Assembly: GCA_030512295.1 (NCBI GenBank) | Contig: JAULSR010000007.1 | Coordinates: forward strand, 516,001-580,000 | DNA from: Bombardia bombarda | Taxonomy: Eukaryota; Ascomycota; Sordariomycetes; Sordariales; Lasiosphaeriaceae | Length of the DNA: 64,000 nucleotides | Direction: 5' to 3' | Shown: positions 9,586-20,910 of the stretch, piece by piece | How the letters are laid out: each line of letters opens with the position of its first letter | Numbering within the stretch: position 1 is the first letter of the stretch | Translations under genes and position numbers: made by a program | Notes under the pieces: generated by a model | What the model saw: the letters and a program-made list of their open reading frames with translations, nothing else | Told to the model about the DNA's origin: nothing | The model's database searches: none

Positions 9586-12538
9586 CTACTCCTGTCCAAA
9601 GCCCATTGTCTCCTCTACCGCAATGGTCAACTTCCCCTGCAGCATCTCCAATGACTTGTATGGTGGCAGATCCAAGCGGTTAAAGCTGTACGCAAACACG
9701 TTAGCACAATAAACTCCAAAGGCAACTAACAACATCATAGCATAAAAGGGGGTAAAGGGCAGGGAAGATACAAATCAGCATCAAAACATACCAGGTATGA
9801 GCCTTGGGCAGGTTGTTCTGCTCTCCCGCCTTCTCAATTGTAAATCTCCTCGGTCCGTCGCTCCCCTGCAGGTCCTTGAAACCATTAACGGGGATTCTCG
9901 ACGTGCCCGTCGTAAACTGCAACAGCCTGCTCTTCTGCTCGCCATCCCACGACCTGACCGTCTGCCAGAAGTACTGAATCACCTCATCGCTCTCCGTGTA
10001 TCCCCGGTAGTCGGTGTGCTTCTTCCAGTCGTCCACGTCAATCTCGGCAATGCCTCCAATCAACAGCTCCAGCTCACGCTCGTCAAACACGTTGATGAGA
10101 TCATGCGGGATCAGCTCCTGGAACCCCTCCTTGAATGCCTGGAACTGCTCCGCGATGCGCTTCTCGATCCTCCACTTGACCATCAGGTCCACATATTCCT
10201 TCTTGTTATCATTAGTAACGTCAATGTTACGACCGTTAGGAATCAGATCCTCAACCGTAATGACGCCGAAACGCTCATCTTCGGTCGAGAATGTCTGCTC
10301 CAGGATACCCCCCGAGATATCATTATCCAGCATCCACTGTAGCGAGCGGTGGAAATCGGCATCCACACCCTCCATATCTGCCAGCACGACCGACTTGCCC
10401 AGCATCATCTTGTACAGCGCACCAATAAAAAAGGCATCCAGGAAGCGGCGGTGGAAGATGGCCAGCCCCACCACACGGCCGATGAACTTGAAGTAATTAA
10501 GATGCTCGGGGTTGATGCCCGAGTGCGGATTAATCTGGAGTGTGTAATTGTCGTGTGCCGAGTACTCAAAGAGGCAGTAAAAGGGGTTGAACATCTCGTG
10601 CGAGAGCAGGAAGAAGAACTCTCGCGACAGACCACCATAATCCAGACCGTCCTCACCATCAAACTTGATCATGAGCCTCTTCTTGAGATCGGTCGCCGAC
10701 TGCCGTGAGATTTCGGCAAACGAGTCCTCAAAGATGTGAGATCTCCTGACCTTGATGTGACACTGACCGGAAAGGATACGCATTGCCGGCTGAGACCGGA
10801 AGTAAATCAGCTTGCGCCTAAAGTCACGCTTGTACTGGGGAACATTCTGGTCAAGCGACGACGGCAATCGTGGATCGTCCCAGGTGGTGGTCTTGGTGTT
10901 GTGGTCCACAAAGTACACACGCGCTGTATTGGTGAGTCGCATCTCCCACCCGCTAGGCAGAGGACCGAGCTGCGACACTGGCTGTTGCTGGATGGTACCG
11001 GTGCCAGTACTGCCTTGACCTCCGTACATGCGAATATACTGCTGGCGCCGCGGGTCGACCCACGTGGTGGTGCGCGTGTTGTGATCGACAAAGTATGCTC
11101 TCCCTTCAGGGGTGAATCGCTGCTCCCACCCCGGCGGGAGCTCACCGGTTCCGGGGCTCGTAGCGCCCGTGTGCAGCATGGTGGCCGCATTAGCGCTCTG
11201 GGCAGCGGCAGCCTGGGCCGCCAAGGTCGGCGAGTTGGCGCCGGTGCGGTCCTCGGGAAGCGTTCGGTTCTGATGTCTCTGGCGCTCCACCTGCGTGTTG
11301 GCCTCCTGAGCGCGGTTCTCGGCGGCCCCCGAGCCTGTCGGCCGATTCCAGCTCGTTGTCCTTGTGTTGTGGTCGACGTAGTATGTTCTCCCCAAGTTGT
11401 CCTCGCGGCGTTCCCAGCCTGCCGGCAGTCGGCCCTGCGAGTCCTCGAAGGGGCTAAGGGTGCTATTGTGTCGCGGGTTTGTGGAGCCGTTTACCGACGG
11501 TGCTGCCGGTGTGGTGGTCATGCTTGCCGGGCGATGTGGGATGGTCAGTTGCGCTCCAGAGTTGAGACTTCCATTAGGACCCGACATGGCTGAAGAAGGT
11601 CGTTCGGAGGCTCTGTCGCCATTCGACACGGTAGAGCCTTGTGGGGTGAGGAGGGAAGGGCGACTGGACGAGGCGGCAGGCGGCTGTAGTGAGGTACGAG
11701 GCGGTGCCGTGAGGTTGGTCGAGAGGTTAACGATCAGCTTGCCGTGGACTACAAGGTTATCTGTCGACTTTTTGAGGTCTCGCGTGAGCATCTGGTCTAT
11801 GAAGAGGGCATGTGTTAGCTCAAAGCCGGCCAAGTTCGATGCTGCCATGGTTAGAGGAAGATGGAGATGGAGATATGAGGTGCGGTTACCATCAGCATTG
11901 GGAGCCAGTTCTATGATGTCGCCTATGCGGATGTTGATGACGCCAAGGAAACCTTGGTCCTTTTTCTTGAACTTCTTCTGGTCAAATACCTGAATGATCA
12001 GAATGCTGTCTTCGTTCACCTTGCTAGTAACTAAATGTCAGTGATTGGGGCGGACCAAGGCACGGGACAGGAGTGGCACAAACAAGTCGAAGCTCTCGTT
12101 CCAGTAGGGGTTGAGGGTTCTCTTAGAGACTTGTGTCGTCTTGGTCTGCTCTCCGTCGATAGTGGCCACGGCGAAGGGGTCGGGAAATCCTGAAGGTTAA
12201 GCAGTCAGCGCCGGGCTGTCGAGAGGTGTGTGCAACAGACTGGAGCATCAACATACTGAAGACATCTCGCTTGTAGAGGCCATCGGCGGCGATGACTAGA
12301 AGCGTGGGTCAGCATGGACAATGTGGCAGCGGCGGGCTTCGGATCGCAAGGGCAGTCTGACTTGTAACCCGGAGGTTTGGCTGTTGGCTGTTGGGCACAG
12401 GCTGTCAGCGGTGTGGTCTTGTGATGTCTGTCCCGGGAGGAGATGAATGGATGGATGGATGGATGGATGGATGGATGGATGGATGGATGGATGGACTACT
12501 CACGCTGGCAGGGCCGAGTCGATCCGGGTGGACGACAT
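9586..12538 (-). CDS. rsp5: E3 ubiquitin ligase Rsp5 (NEDD4-type C2-WW-HECT)
   Basis: Seven exons on the minus strand: 12538-12504, 12387-12362, 12295-12257, 12189-12084, 12023-11890, 11796-9792 and 9685-9586. They sum to 2445 nt and 814 aa, close to the about 809 aa of yeast Rsp5. Order: a C2 domain (PNLRVTIIAADGLYKRDVF, FRFPDPFAV), a Ser/Thr/Pro-rich linker, three WW domains (LPAGWERRED, LPPGWEQRFT, LPSGWEMRLT), then the HECT domain. The catalytic Cys is C782 in HTCFNRLDLP, and its TGC codon is split by the last intron. The enzyme ubiquitinates membrane proteins and other PY-motif clients. Exons 2 and 3 are only 26 and 39 nt. Intron 1 holds an ATGG array. The reconstructed junctions restore conserved family sequence throughout. 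Confidence 0.95.
12447..12494. repeat. (ATGG)12 tetranucleotide repeat in rsp5 intron 1
   Basis: Twelve near-perfect ATGG units fill about 40% of the first rsp5 intron (12388-12503) and end 9 bp from its donor site. Confidence 0.95.
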
Positions 12539-12902
12539 GATTGCTGGTGACGGCAGGCAGACAGCGGCAGCGCGCGTTTCAATACTCGCACTCGTCGTGG
12601 GCACTGGCACGCGGGGTTTGGTGCCACCAGTTGGACGACGGGTCGGGGCGAGCGATGCGTCGGAGTCGGAGTCAACAGGGACAAGTGACGAAGAGACGGC
12701 CCACCACTACTACTAGACTTATTAGAGATCAAAGCGGGGAGGGTGGACGGCGGATGGCGGGCAGCGAGTCTTGGGCAATCGGCCCCGACAGGATGCGAAG
12801 AAGTGGTTGGTTTTTGGTGGATTGCAAAGGAATCGAGACTGAGTACCTAAAATGTCAAAGTCCGAGGCAGGCAGGGCGCTGTAGCATGAACTCTGTCCAG
12901 GC

Positions 12903-12933
<31 letters not shown>

Positions 12934-12951
12934 GTCTTGTCTGTCTGTCTG
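12903..12951. repeat. (CTGT)n repeat upstream of rsp5
   Basis: A tetranucleotide array with two interruptions, about 370 bp upstream of the rsp5 ATG, in the likely promoter. Confidence 0.9.
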
Positions 12952-13796
12952 GACTGGGCTGTCGTGTCGAGGGGGAAGCAGTGAGGCTGTGCTGTCGCCC
13001 ACCCCCCGCTTTGGACTTTGGAGTCGGGTCTCGTTAAAGGCTGCCCTGGTTCGATGGCCGACGGTAGGCGGTACCTTAGGCAGTGGCCAGTAGGCGGTTA
13101 GCTTGAAGCCTGGGGCCTTCCTCCGATAAGCACGCGCAAAGCCACAGAGCACTCAGGAACAGAAAGTGAAAATAGTCCAATGAGGGCAACGAATCTCGAA
13201 ATGTCACCAAAGGAACAGCGGATGAAAGCTAGCGAGGTGTTGAGGTTCAAAGACTAGACTAGACTGAATCCCGCCGTGAAGATTGCCTTGTGCGTTTCGT
13301 ACTGTAAAACCAGTGCGAACGAGGCGTTCTTAGCGGGGGAAATGATGCATCAAGGTCGAGCCCGGGCCACCAAGCCCTCTTCGCACTGTGCAGCTGGCTC
13401 CAGGCCTAGCTAGGCCTAGGCCTTGGCCTTGGGCCAGACAGGAGCACAATGAAGGACGGGAGTTAAAACACAGCTCAGAATACGCCGAGCAATTGCAAAA
13501 TCCATTTGATCTGTCATCTACGCACGGATACAGAGGTCGATCCGGGATGCTCCGTACAGAATCGTGTTGGTGCGCTAGACGCACCGTGTCAACATATTGG
13601 TTATGGCACGGTGAGACCAGATGTCGTTTTCGTTGTTGCCGCCTCCCCAAAGTCAGAACCACCTTCCATCGATTCTGCTACCACAGTTCTTCTTAGGCAA
13701 CATCCGCTACATTGTGTATACGCCTCGCGTACGAACTTGGATACGCGCTCTCGCACCTCGTCCTACCTTTTCGTTGGAGAGGAGGGGAGTCGCGTG

Positions 13797-13804
13797 TATA
13801 AAAG
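13797..13804 (+). promoter_or_regulatory. Candidate TATA box (TATAAAAG)
   Basis: A canonical TATAAAAG sits in a GC-rich surround. An ATG for a 25-codon ORF (13832) lies about 28 bp downstream, and a leader-like A/C/T-rich stretch begins about 170 bp downstream. No annotated gene starts here, so a small or non-coding transcript is possible. Confidence 0.35.
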
Positions 13805-14062
13805 CTCCCCCGCGCCATCTCCTCGCACCTCATGGCTCCAAACAGCACGAGATTGATTCGATTGCATCAGCGCCGTCGATCAGTTTCCTATCATCCTCGG
13901 CCTGCATAACAGGCAGCTCTGGGTAGCAGCTGTCTTGCGCAACTCTGATTGGAAAGTTATCACGACTCCAACTCTTCAAAACTTCCAAAAGTATCTCTTT
14001 CAACTGTCTAACCGTGTTCGCCTTGCATGCACCATACTTCGTAGCAGTACAATTACCTACCT

Positions 14063-14188
14063 ATGAAGCTGTTTATTCGCCTGCGAGAAGAGGGGAAACA
14101 GACACCAAACGAAGGGGGCGATCTCGACGCAGAAAAGGGGCAAAGCGCCGAACCGCTCCAACAGACCTTCAACCCTCTCTCAAATTAG
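14063..14188 (+). CDS. Possible small protein, 41 aa
   Basis: A short ORF starting MKLFIRLREEGKQ, downstream of a leader-like stretch (about 13968-14060, with CTAAC and a TTCGTAG acceptor-like site) and about 260 bp after the TATA box at 13797. There is no recognisable domain. The support is only its position after a plausible promoter; it may be chance. Confidence 0.15.
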   Translation: MKLFIRLREEGKQTPNEGGDLDAEKGQSAEPLQQTFNPLSN

Positions 14189-14938
14189 CGGTGTGCATAC
14201 AATCTGCCGGCGAATAAGTCTCAGTCACTCGGTCTTAGCTTCATCCGAAAAAGAAAATCAACAGTGGTGAGTGAGGCATGTGCAAAAATAAATGATGCGA
14301 TCCAGGCCAGCCACCGCCCCTGTGACCCGATGATTAATAAAGAGTTATACTCTACCCCACGTCCGTCATAGCCAAACGGAGTGAAAGAGAGAAAACAACA
14401 CGAGAGAAGAAAAACGGTAAAAGGCCGCAGACAGGGCTTTCAGATGATGGATCCTTCTCCCTTCTTTTCTCTTTTATATTTTTCCCAATCCTGACGCCTT
14501 GCAGATAGCGCGTGGTAAAAACCAGACGCAACCAAAAAAAAAATTGGAAAGAAAAAGAAGAAAAAAGAAAAAACCACAACAGAAAATAGCAATTTGCTCC
14601 CCCTCCCCCCAAAACCCCATTTCTTGCCAAATGTGTCCACCTCAAGCCGGCGGAATAGATATCATACACACATGTAGCCGTCCCCTGGGCCGCTGCTGTT
14701 GCCATCTGACTGTCTCGGCCAGGTTGGCTTCTCCTTTCTTTCTGTTCCTCCCTCTCCCTTCCCCTTCCCCTCCCCCTCCCCTCCCCTCCCCTCTCCCCCT
14801 CCTTCCTTCCTTCTGTCCTTGTTGCTGATAAATAAATAAAATGCCCGTAAATGCTCGGCACAATCCGTGGGGATAATAAGTGAGGCGATAGTGGTAAAAA
14901 ACTGCTGATGATGGCGATAAAACGGATACAAGTCACTC

Positions 14939-15682
14939 TTAATAGGGGGAGTATCCTCCTCGACCACGACCTCGATAGCCGCCACGGTATGTGCCTCCTC
15001 TGGGGACGAAGCCGCCTCGTCCGCTAGCAAACCCTCCCCGAGCGCCGCCGCGGAATCCGCCGCGGCCACGCCCGCCGCGCGCTGACATGCCGGGGATGTT
15101 TGTTCGCTTGGGCGTCACCTTGATGTTGCGACCCTTGAATACGCTCTCGTTAAGAACGAGCGCCTGCGCGACGAGGCTGGGTTCGGTAAACTCCACATAT
15201 GCATATCTGTCTCACGGCAACCTTGTTAGCTATTGCCTCGGTGCTGGGGAGGAGGTGGCCTGTCAAGAAACGCACCCTTTGGGCTGGCCGGTGAATTTGT
15301 CGAGCAGAATGGTGACGCGGTTGATGCTCCCGCAGCTTTGGAAATGCGCCTGAATCTCCTCGGGAGAGGCCGAGTAGTCGACATTGCCCACAAAGATGCT
15401 CCGGCTGTCGATGTCCTCCTTGTTCTCGCTCAGGTCCTGATGCGCTTGCTCGAGCGAGGTCTGCATTTCTCTGAGCTTCCTCGCCTCCTCCTCCATCTCG
15501 GCGACGCGGCGCTTCATGGCCGAGATCTCCTCCTGCATTGTGGCGTGTTAGCGTTTCTGTGTCCCCGCAGGGCTGGGTGGTTGGGGCGGGTTGTGCACCT
15601 CATCGTTACCGTCATCGGCGTCGGCGTGCTCCGAGTGCGTCGTCTCAGCGTGGCGCTTCTCCGCTTCCTTCAGCGAAGACAT
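14939..15682 (-). CDS. pab2: Nuclear poly(A)-binding protein, Pab2/PABPN1 type
   Basis: Three exons: 15682-15599, 15532-15276 and 15206-14939, totalling 609 nt and 202 aa. The order is an acidic N-terminal exon, a coiled coil (EEISAMKRRVAEMEEEARKL), one RRM with RNP2 IFVGNV and RNP1 completed across the second intron (KGYAYVEF), and an RGG/GYR-rich tail ending GRGGYSPY. This order is typical of Pab2/PABPN1, which binds poly(A) in the nucleus and acts in polyadenylation control and exosome targeting. The Arg in the RG-rich tail are likely methylated (family knowledge). The first intron was placed from a GCTAACAC branch point and GCAG acceptor with a weak GTGCAC donor, so the first 28 codons are less certain than the rest. 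Confidence 0.88.
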
Positions 15683-16952
15683 GTTCGCAAACTTATATAT
15701 CGTTTCGCCTATGTGGTCTTGCAGTGGACCGAGGAGGTGGTCTAGATGGGTGTCAGCAGAGTGCAGCATCATGTGCACTGCAATGCATGTGGTCGTCGAC
15801 TTGAAAATGGTACATAGAGTGTGTCGCAGGGGGGGTGCGCCTGAGTGGGAAGCGAGGGCCTGATTGAAGCTTGACAGTCAAGGATAGAGGGTGCGCATTC
15901 AATAGCAGGTTAAAAAGAAAGAAACTTGCCTAGCGGATGCGATATAGCTTGGTTCGTTTGCAGTCGTGGCTCTTGTAAGTGTGCAAGGCTGTCGGGCGGA
16001 GAAAGGCAGTGATTCGAAGCTCAAGTTCGGTTGAAATGACGACGTGACGAGGCCGGCGACGCGAAGAAGTTGATGATCCACTTATCCGTAAAGCTGGTTC
16101 GCTATCCCGACCATGTCTGACATCCAGCCGTCCAGGGTACGGCGATGGGTGTGTATCCAGTGGAGCGGCTAAACCTCGGAGGGGAGGTACGTGTCTCCTC
16201 CGTATATCGCTTATTCCCGACCAAAGGTCAAGAGTATGGCTCACATTTATCGAACGACGTGGAGAAATGTAAGTTGAGTGATTTTTAAACCTTTATGATT
16301 AAGGTTTTCTTTATCTAATCTACGTTATCTGAGCACTAATGGTAATCATCAGTCCTATTGTATGGTTGATAAAGGGCCCACTTAACAATTGAACGTTGGT
16401 GCCAAAATTTTGGTTGTGAGCTTTGAAAAAAAAAACAGACATATCTGGGAAAGGAATACAGAAGGTAGTTCATACCTGGTAAGCTGGCGTTGGCTTCTCG
16501 GTGGCTTGGAACTCAATATATTGGAAAGAATGGAAGGCTTCCTCCTGTCAAGCTCCCTGATCCGGTGCTCTCTTACACAATCTCAACGTTCACGTTGGGA
16601 CTATCTGCTTGCCTAGATAAATACTAGTGCCTCGGGTACCTTGCCAGTCTCTTCGCCCTCACGATTCCATCCCATATCCCAAATTACTTCCATCCAACCC
16701 CATACGAAGCAAGCGAAATTTACACGGCCAACCCCATGCTGGACGTCTCCACCGGGCACTTGTCTTGTGCAACATGGAAGTTGCCAAGACCCTGCGGGAC
16801 CAGACATAAGTTCTGTCGGTTGCCTGTGCAGGTGAAGTCTCCCTGACATCAACATCAAGTCCACTGCTGCTTACCCCACGTAAAACTTTGCTTTCAACCT
16901 TCAATTTCCTTCATCAATTGAGTCACGTTCTACCCCGTGCCTTTTGTTGACA
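15683..16952. other. Divergent intergenic region: pab2 and the 17-kb gene
   Basis: A 1.27-kb divergent spacer. It is more AT-rich around 16230-16450. I see promoter-type sequence only and no further ORF of interest. Confidence 0.45.
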
Positions 16953-17977
16953 ATGGCTGCCCCTGTGACGCGGGACGGGTGGTCCTACGCTGGCGATTTC
17001 TACGTCGAGGCCAGCGTCCAGAACCGACATCGCCGGGCAACCATCTCTGAGCTGAAGGCAAAAATCGATTCCTCATCGGAAGGAGCAAAGGAGTCCAAAG
17101 ACCACCCGGCTCATTGGTATGAAGCCCAGCTGCTCCACTATGGCCTCCCTCCCTCCAAGACCAAGGGCACGGCCAAGATGCGCCTGTTCGAGGCCGTCAA
17201 TAAAGCCAATCTCGCTGTCCCGTCTCACACCACCAAGTTGGAGACTGAGCTGAAGAAGGAGTGGACCAAGAAGGAGCGCGAGGCCAAGCTAGCGCTCAAG
17301 AAGCAAGCCGAGTCCATGTCGACTTCATCCGCTACTAAGACCACCACTAAAGACGGTGCTAAGCGCAAGGCTAATGATGACCAGGTTCAGCAAGCTGCTG
17401 TGGGGCTAACAATAACAATGTCAACATCAGTCTCAACTTCTCTATCGGTCCTCAAGGTAGCCTGCAGATTGCCCCCGCCTCAGCAACTCCTCCAGGCCCG
17501 GCCACAAAGAAGGCGGAAGCAGACGGCCACCATGTCCATGCCCTACACATCTCACCACCCACCGCCAAGAACTTCTACCACTAGCCGGCCAGCGACGACG
17601 ACGACGAGCCCCTCCCACCCCTGGGCCTCCTCAACGGCAAGTACCACATTCGCTGGTCCGGGGGCGGTGACGGCAGGCTTGACGACTCTAACCCCTTAGA
17701 TTCCAGCATTATTCTCACCCTAGACGGCAGCGCGCTGTGGGTTGCCTTTGAGATTAGTCCAGTGTCTGGAATCCTGCGCCTAGATCATCGCCCTTATCAG
17801 CCATCACGCAGTCGCTGTTTCGATTTTGACTGGCGTGGAGAGGACACGCGGGGTGGCGGGCATGATAGAACCGATGATGGCAGCTTTCTGAAGTTCTCAG
17901 GCGGCGGTGACATCAGCGGAGAGCTGCGCTTCTATGACATGGTGATTGAGTTCGACGGCTATCGTCTGGATGGTTAG
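16953..17977 (+). CDS. Unrecognised protein, reading frame disrupted
   Basis: I do not recognise this family. From ATG 16953 one frame reads through a basic, Lys-rich region with predicted helices (ELKKEWTKKEREAKLALKK) to about 17403. Coding character then continues one frame over (NNNNVNISLNFSIGPQG) to the stop at 17975-17977, with segments such as LLNGKYHIRWSGGGDGR and ELRFYDMVIEFDGYRLDG. The switch coincides with GGGG at 17402-17405; one more G would join the frames. A TAG at 17582-17584 then remains in frame. It could lie in a 51-nt in-frame intron (17534-17584, weak GTCCAT donor, CACTAG acceptor) or be a true nonsense. The gene is therefore a pseudogene, or has a sequence error plus an intron. 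Length if repaired is about 325-342 aa. Confidence 0.5.
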
Positions 17978-18752
17978 GGAACCAGGAGCGAGATTGGGGT
18001 GGCAGAGATGAGGAGACGGTGGGACGAGTACGGCTCGAGGTGTTTGCGGTAGGGCAATCCTTATATCGCGCATTAGGCCAGAGTGCGGACTTTTTGTATT
18101 CCAGTTGTTGGAGTTGCTGGGATGATTTGAGGGTTGGCGGAGATGATATTGGTGCATGCACAGCTTTAGGTGTGTGATCCCCATGGGACGTCTGCTGCTT
18201 GCAAGACACAGATAGGTAGGTGGATGGATACCAGCGTATAAGAATACATATGCGTTCAGGAGCCAGGATATGATGGATTTAACACAGAGAGAAAATCATC
18301 CCAAATTCTGGGGTCATCACAGCTTTTCTGTGTTGTGGTTATATATTTCCTCAATCATGACTCAGACTTAGACATGCAAGTACCCCCGTGCCCAATCTTG
18401 GTGATCGGCAAGACGCATGGATGGCCCTGTCACACCAGCCACAGTTGGTTTCAGATAGCCGTTTCAGCCACCATTTAGGCGTCACCCCCCGTCCCGTCCC
18501 AACGCACACCCCTGGGCCCTGGCATGTCTGGCTGCCCCGCAACACCACAACAGCCAGCCCCTCCATGCCAGCTCCATGGCCAGCTCCAAGCCTCCAACTA
18601 CCTAGCTTCCAAGCTTGCGCGGCAGCAGGCAACCAACCTTTGCTCAGCATCTTACAACTTGACCTCCCCTATCTCATCAACTACCTATTTTCTGTTCCTT
18701 CCTTTAACGAAAAAAAAAAAAAAAAACACACATATCTTGGGAAGTCACCACC
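17978..18752. other. Spacer and aip1 promoter/leader
   Basis: 775 bp between two plus-strand genes. It ends in a C/T-rich leader with an A16-type run (about 18710-18725) shortly before the aip1 ATG. No gene is seen. Confidence 0.5.
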
Positions 18753-20600
18753 ATGTCGATTGACATCGAGCGGATCCTGGCGGCTGCGCCGACCACGACA
18801 CGGGGCCAGCCCACCCAGCTCTCGTGCGATCCCAAGGGCGAGCGCATCGCCTATGCCTCTGGAAAATCAATCTACATCCGTTCCATCGACAAGCCGTCCC
18901 AGGCCCTCCAATACACAGGGCACACCACCACCACCACCGTCGCCCGCTTCTCCCCCTCGGGCTTCTACATCGCATCCGGTGACGTCTCGGGCAAGGTCCG
19001 CGTATGGGACGCCGTCGGGGCTGTTAACACCAAGGGCGAGTACTCCATAATTGCTGGCCGCATCAACGACATCGGCTGGGACGGCGACAGCGCCCGCCTG
19101 ATCGCTGTCGGCGATGGCCGCGATCGCTTCGGCCACTGCTTCACCGCCGACTCGGGTAACAGCGTCGGCGAGGTCAGCGGCCACAGCAAGGTCGTGAACG
19201 CCGTGGCCGTGCGGCAGCAGCGGCCCCTGCGCGCCGCCACCGTGTCCGACGACAGCACCATGTGCTTCTTGCACGGCGCCCCCTTCAAGTTCAACAGCAA
19301 GGCCGACAACGTGCACAGGGGCTTTGTCATGGGCACTGCATTCAGCCCCGACGGGAGCTTGTTGGTCACCGTGGGCGCCGATCGTAGGATCCAGCTATAC
19401 GATGGCAAGACGGGCGAGCCCACAAGGCAGATTGGCGACGGCGTGCATACCGGGAGCATCTTTGCCGTGAGCTGGGCGGGGGATTCGAGGCGGTTTGCCA
19501 CGGCCAGCGCGGACCAGACAGTGCGTGTGTGGGACGTGGCAGAGGGCAAGTGCGTGCAGTCCTGGCGGATTGGTGGAGATGAAGGGGTTGTGAGCGTGCC
19601 GGACCAGCAGGTCGGAGTTGTCTGGCCCCACGGCAGGAGTGACGGGCTCATCATCAGCTTGGGCCTGAGCGGGGACCTCCACTATCTCACACTGGGCAAG
19701 GACAAGCCGGCCAAGACGGTGCAGGGCCACAACAAGAGCATAACGGCGCTTGGTGCGAGCTCGGGCGAGTCGGTTCTCACAGGCAGCTTCGACGGCAGGG
19801 TCTGCAGCTGGGACATCTCGACGGGCGAGGGCAGAGTCGTGGACGGCCAGGGGCACTCCAACCAGGTGACGCAGTTTGCCACCGCCGCCGCCGGGAGGAT
19901 ATACAGCGTGGGCTGGGACGACACGCTGCGCACCATCGATGAGGCAGCCAACACCTTTACTGGGTCTTCCGTCAAGCTCGACGGGCAACCCAAGGCCACC
20001 GGCGCATACGACGGCCGTGTCTTTGTTGCCCTTAGTGGTCAAGATAAAAAGTCTATCGCCGTCTACAAAGAAGATAAACTGGTCGACACCGTCGCTTTGG
20101 GCTTCGAACCCGTATCCATCGCGTCGTACGGCTCGGCCGTCGTTGTGGGCGGCAATGGAAACAGCGCGGCAGTGTACGACTTCAGTAGTAGCAGCAACAA
20201 GCTATCCAAAACATCTAAAAAGTCGCTCGACGACTCGACCGCAGAGATCTCGTCTCTATCCTTCTCGCCCGACGGCAAGCTGCTGGCAGCCGGCAACGGG
20301 TCGGGCAAGATCTTCGTCTACGACACCTCCTCCTGGGAAATGGTGCAGAACCGGTGGTCGGCGCACACGTCGCGCATCTACACCATGGCCTGGAACAGCG
20401 CCGGCACCCACCTCGTCAGCGGTGGGCTCGACACCCACCTGTTTGTCTGGAGCGTGAGCAAGCCCGGCAAGAGAGTCACGGCCCCGAACGCGCACAAGGA
20501 CGGCGTGTTTGGCGTCGCCTGGGTCGAGGGCGATACCAAGGTGGCTAGTGCGGGCAGGGATGCGGCCGTCAAGATATGGACGGTCAAGGGGCTGCAGTGA
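18753..20600 (+). CDS. aip1: Actin-interacting protein 1 (WD40 repeats)
   Basis: An intronless gene encoding 615 aa, very close to the about 610-615 aa usual for fungal Aip1. The whole protein is built of WD40 repeats, visible as recurrent ..FSPSGFYIASGDVSGKVRVWD, ..FSPDGSLLVTVGADRRIQLYD, ..RFATASADQTVRVWD and ..VASAGRDAAVKIW motifs. Together these form the two beta-propellers of the family. Aip1 works with cofilin to disassemble actin filaments at cortical patches. The start MSIDIERILAAAP agrees with the family N terminus. The gene converges with swc4, with 310 bp between stops. Confidence 0.95.
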   Translation: MSIDIERILAAAPTTTRGQPTQLSCDPKGERIAYASGKSIYIRSIDKPSQALQYTGHTTTTTVARFSPSGFYIASGDVSGKVRVWDAVGAVNTKGEYSIIAGRINDIGWDGDSARLIAVGDGRDRFGHCFTADSGNSVGEVSGHSKVVNAVAVRQQRPLRAATVSDDSTMCFLHGAPFKFNSKADNVHRGFVMGTAFSPDGSLLVTVGADRRIQLYDGKTGEPTRQIGDGVHTGSIFAVSWAGDSRRFATASADQTVRVWDVAEGKCVQSWRIGGDEGVVSVPDQQVGVVWPHGRSDGLIISLGLSGDLHYLTLGKDKPAKTVQGHNKSITALGASSGESVLTGSFDGRVCSWDISTGEGRVVDGQGHSNQVTQFATAAAGRIYSVGWDDTLRTIDEAANTFTGSSVKLDGQPKATGAYDGRVFVALSGQDKKSIAVYKEDKLVDTVALGFEPVSIASYGSAVVVGGNGNSAAVYDFSSSSNKLSKTSKKSLDDSTAEISSLSFSPDGKLLAAGNGSGKIFVYDTSSWEMVQNRWSAHTSRIYTMAWNSAGTHLVSGGLDTHLFVWSVSKPGKRVTAPNAHKDGVFGVAWVEGDTKVASAGRDAAVKIWTVKGLQ

Positions 20601-20910
20601 TGATGGGCAGCACAGAGGTGCAGAAAACAGAAACGTTGTACATGACGGATGACGGTTGTCCAGTGTTGATGAACTGAGCGAGCTGAGCCAGCAAGCCGAT
20701 CAGTAAGCCAGCCAGCCAAAATAAAGAAGAAGGTGGTGAACATGCCGTGATGGGATAAATGAACAAGATGAATCAACTCCGCGGCCCTTGTGTTTGTATT
20801 TTGCCCCTTAAATGGGTATCCCTGCTCTTCCTCCTTCGTTTATTGATTCATCATTGACACTAATAACATTGTTTTCGTCTACTCGACTACTTCGTGTATC
20901 AGGCTGAGGC
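20601..20910. other. Convergent 3' spacer aip1/swc4
   Basis: A 310-bp spacer holding both 3' flanks. I see no ORF or element. Confidence 0.5.

Larger units (their letters stand above)
12539..14938. other. rsp5 promoter and pab2 3' flank
   Basis: 2.4 kb between two minus-strand genes. It contains a CTGT/TCTG array (12903-12951), a canonical TATA box on the plus strand (13797-13804) with small ORFs downstream (separate entries), and a long purine/pyrimidine-skewed tract (14740-14815, CCCCTCCCC-type). No large gene is supported. Confidence 0.5.

Noticed and set aside
10736..11593. 285-codon plus-strand ORF
   Set aside because: It is antisense to the WW-domain part of rsp5, with low-complexity composition and no motif.
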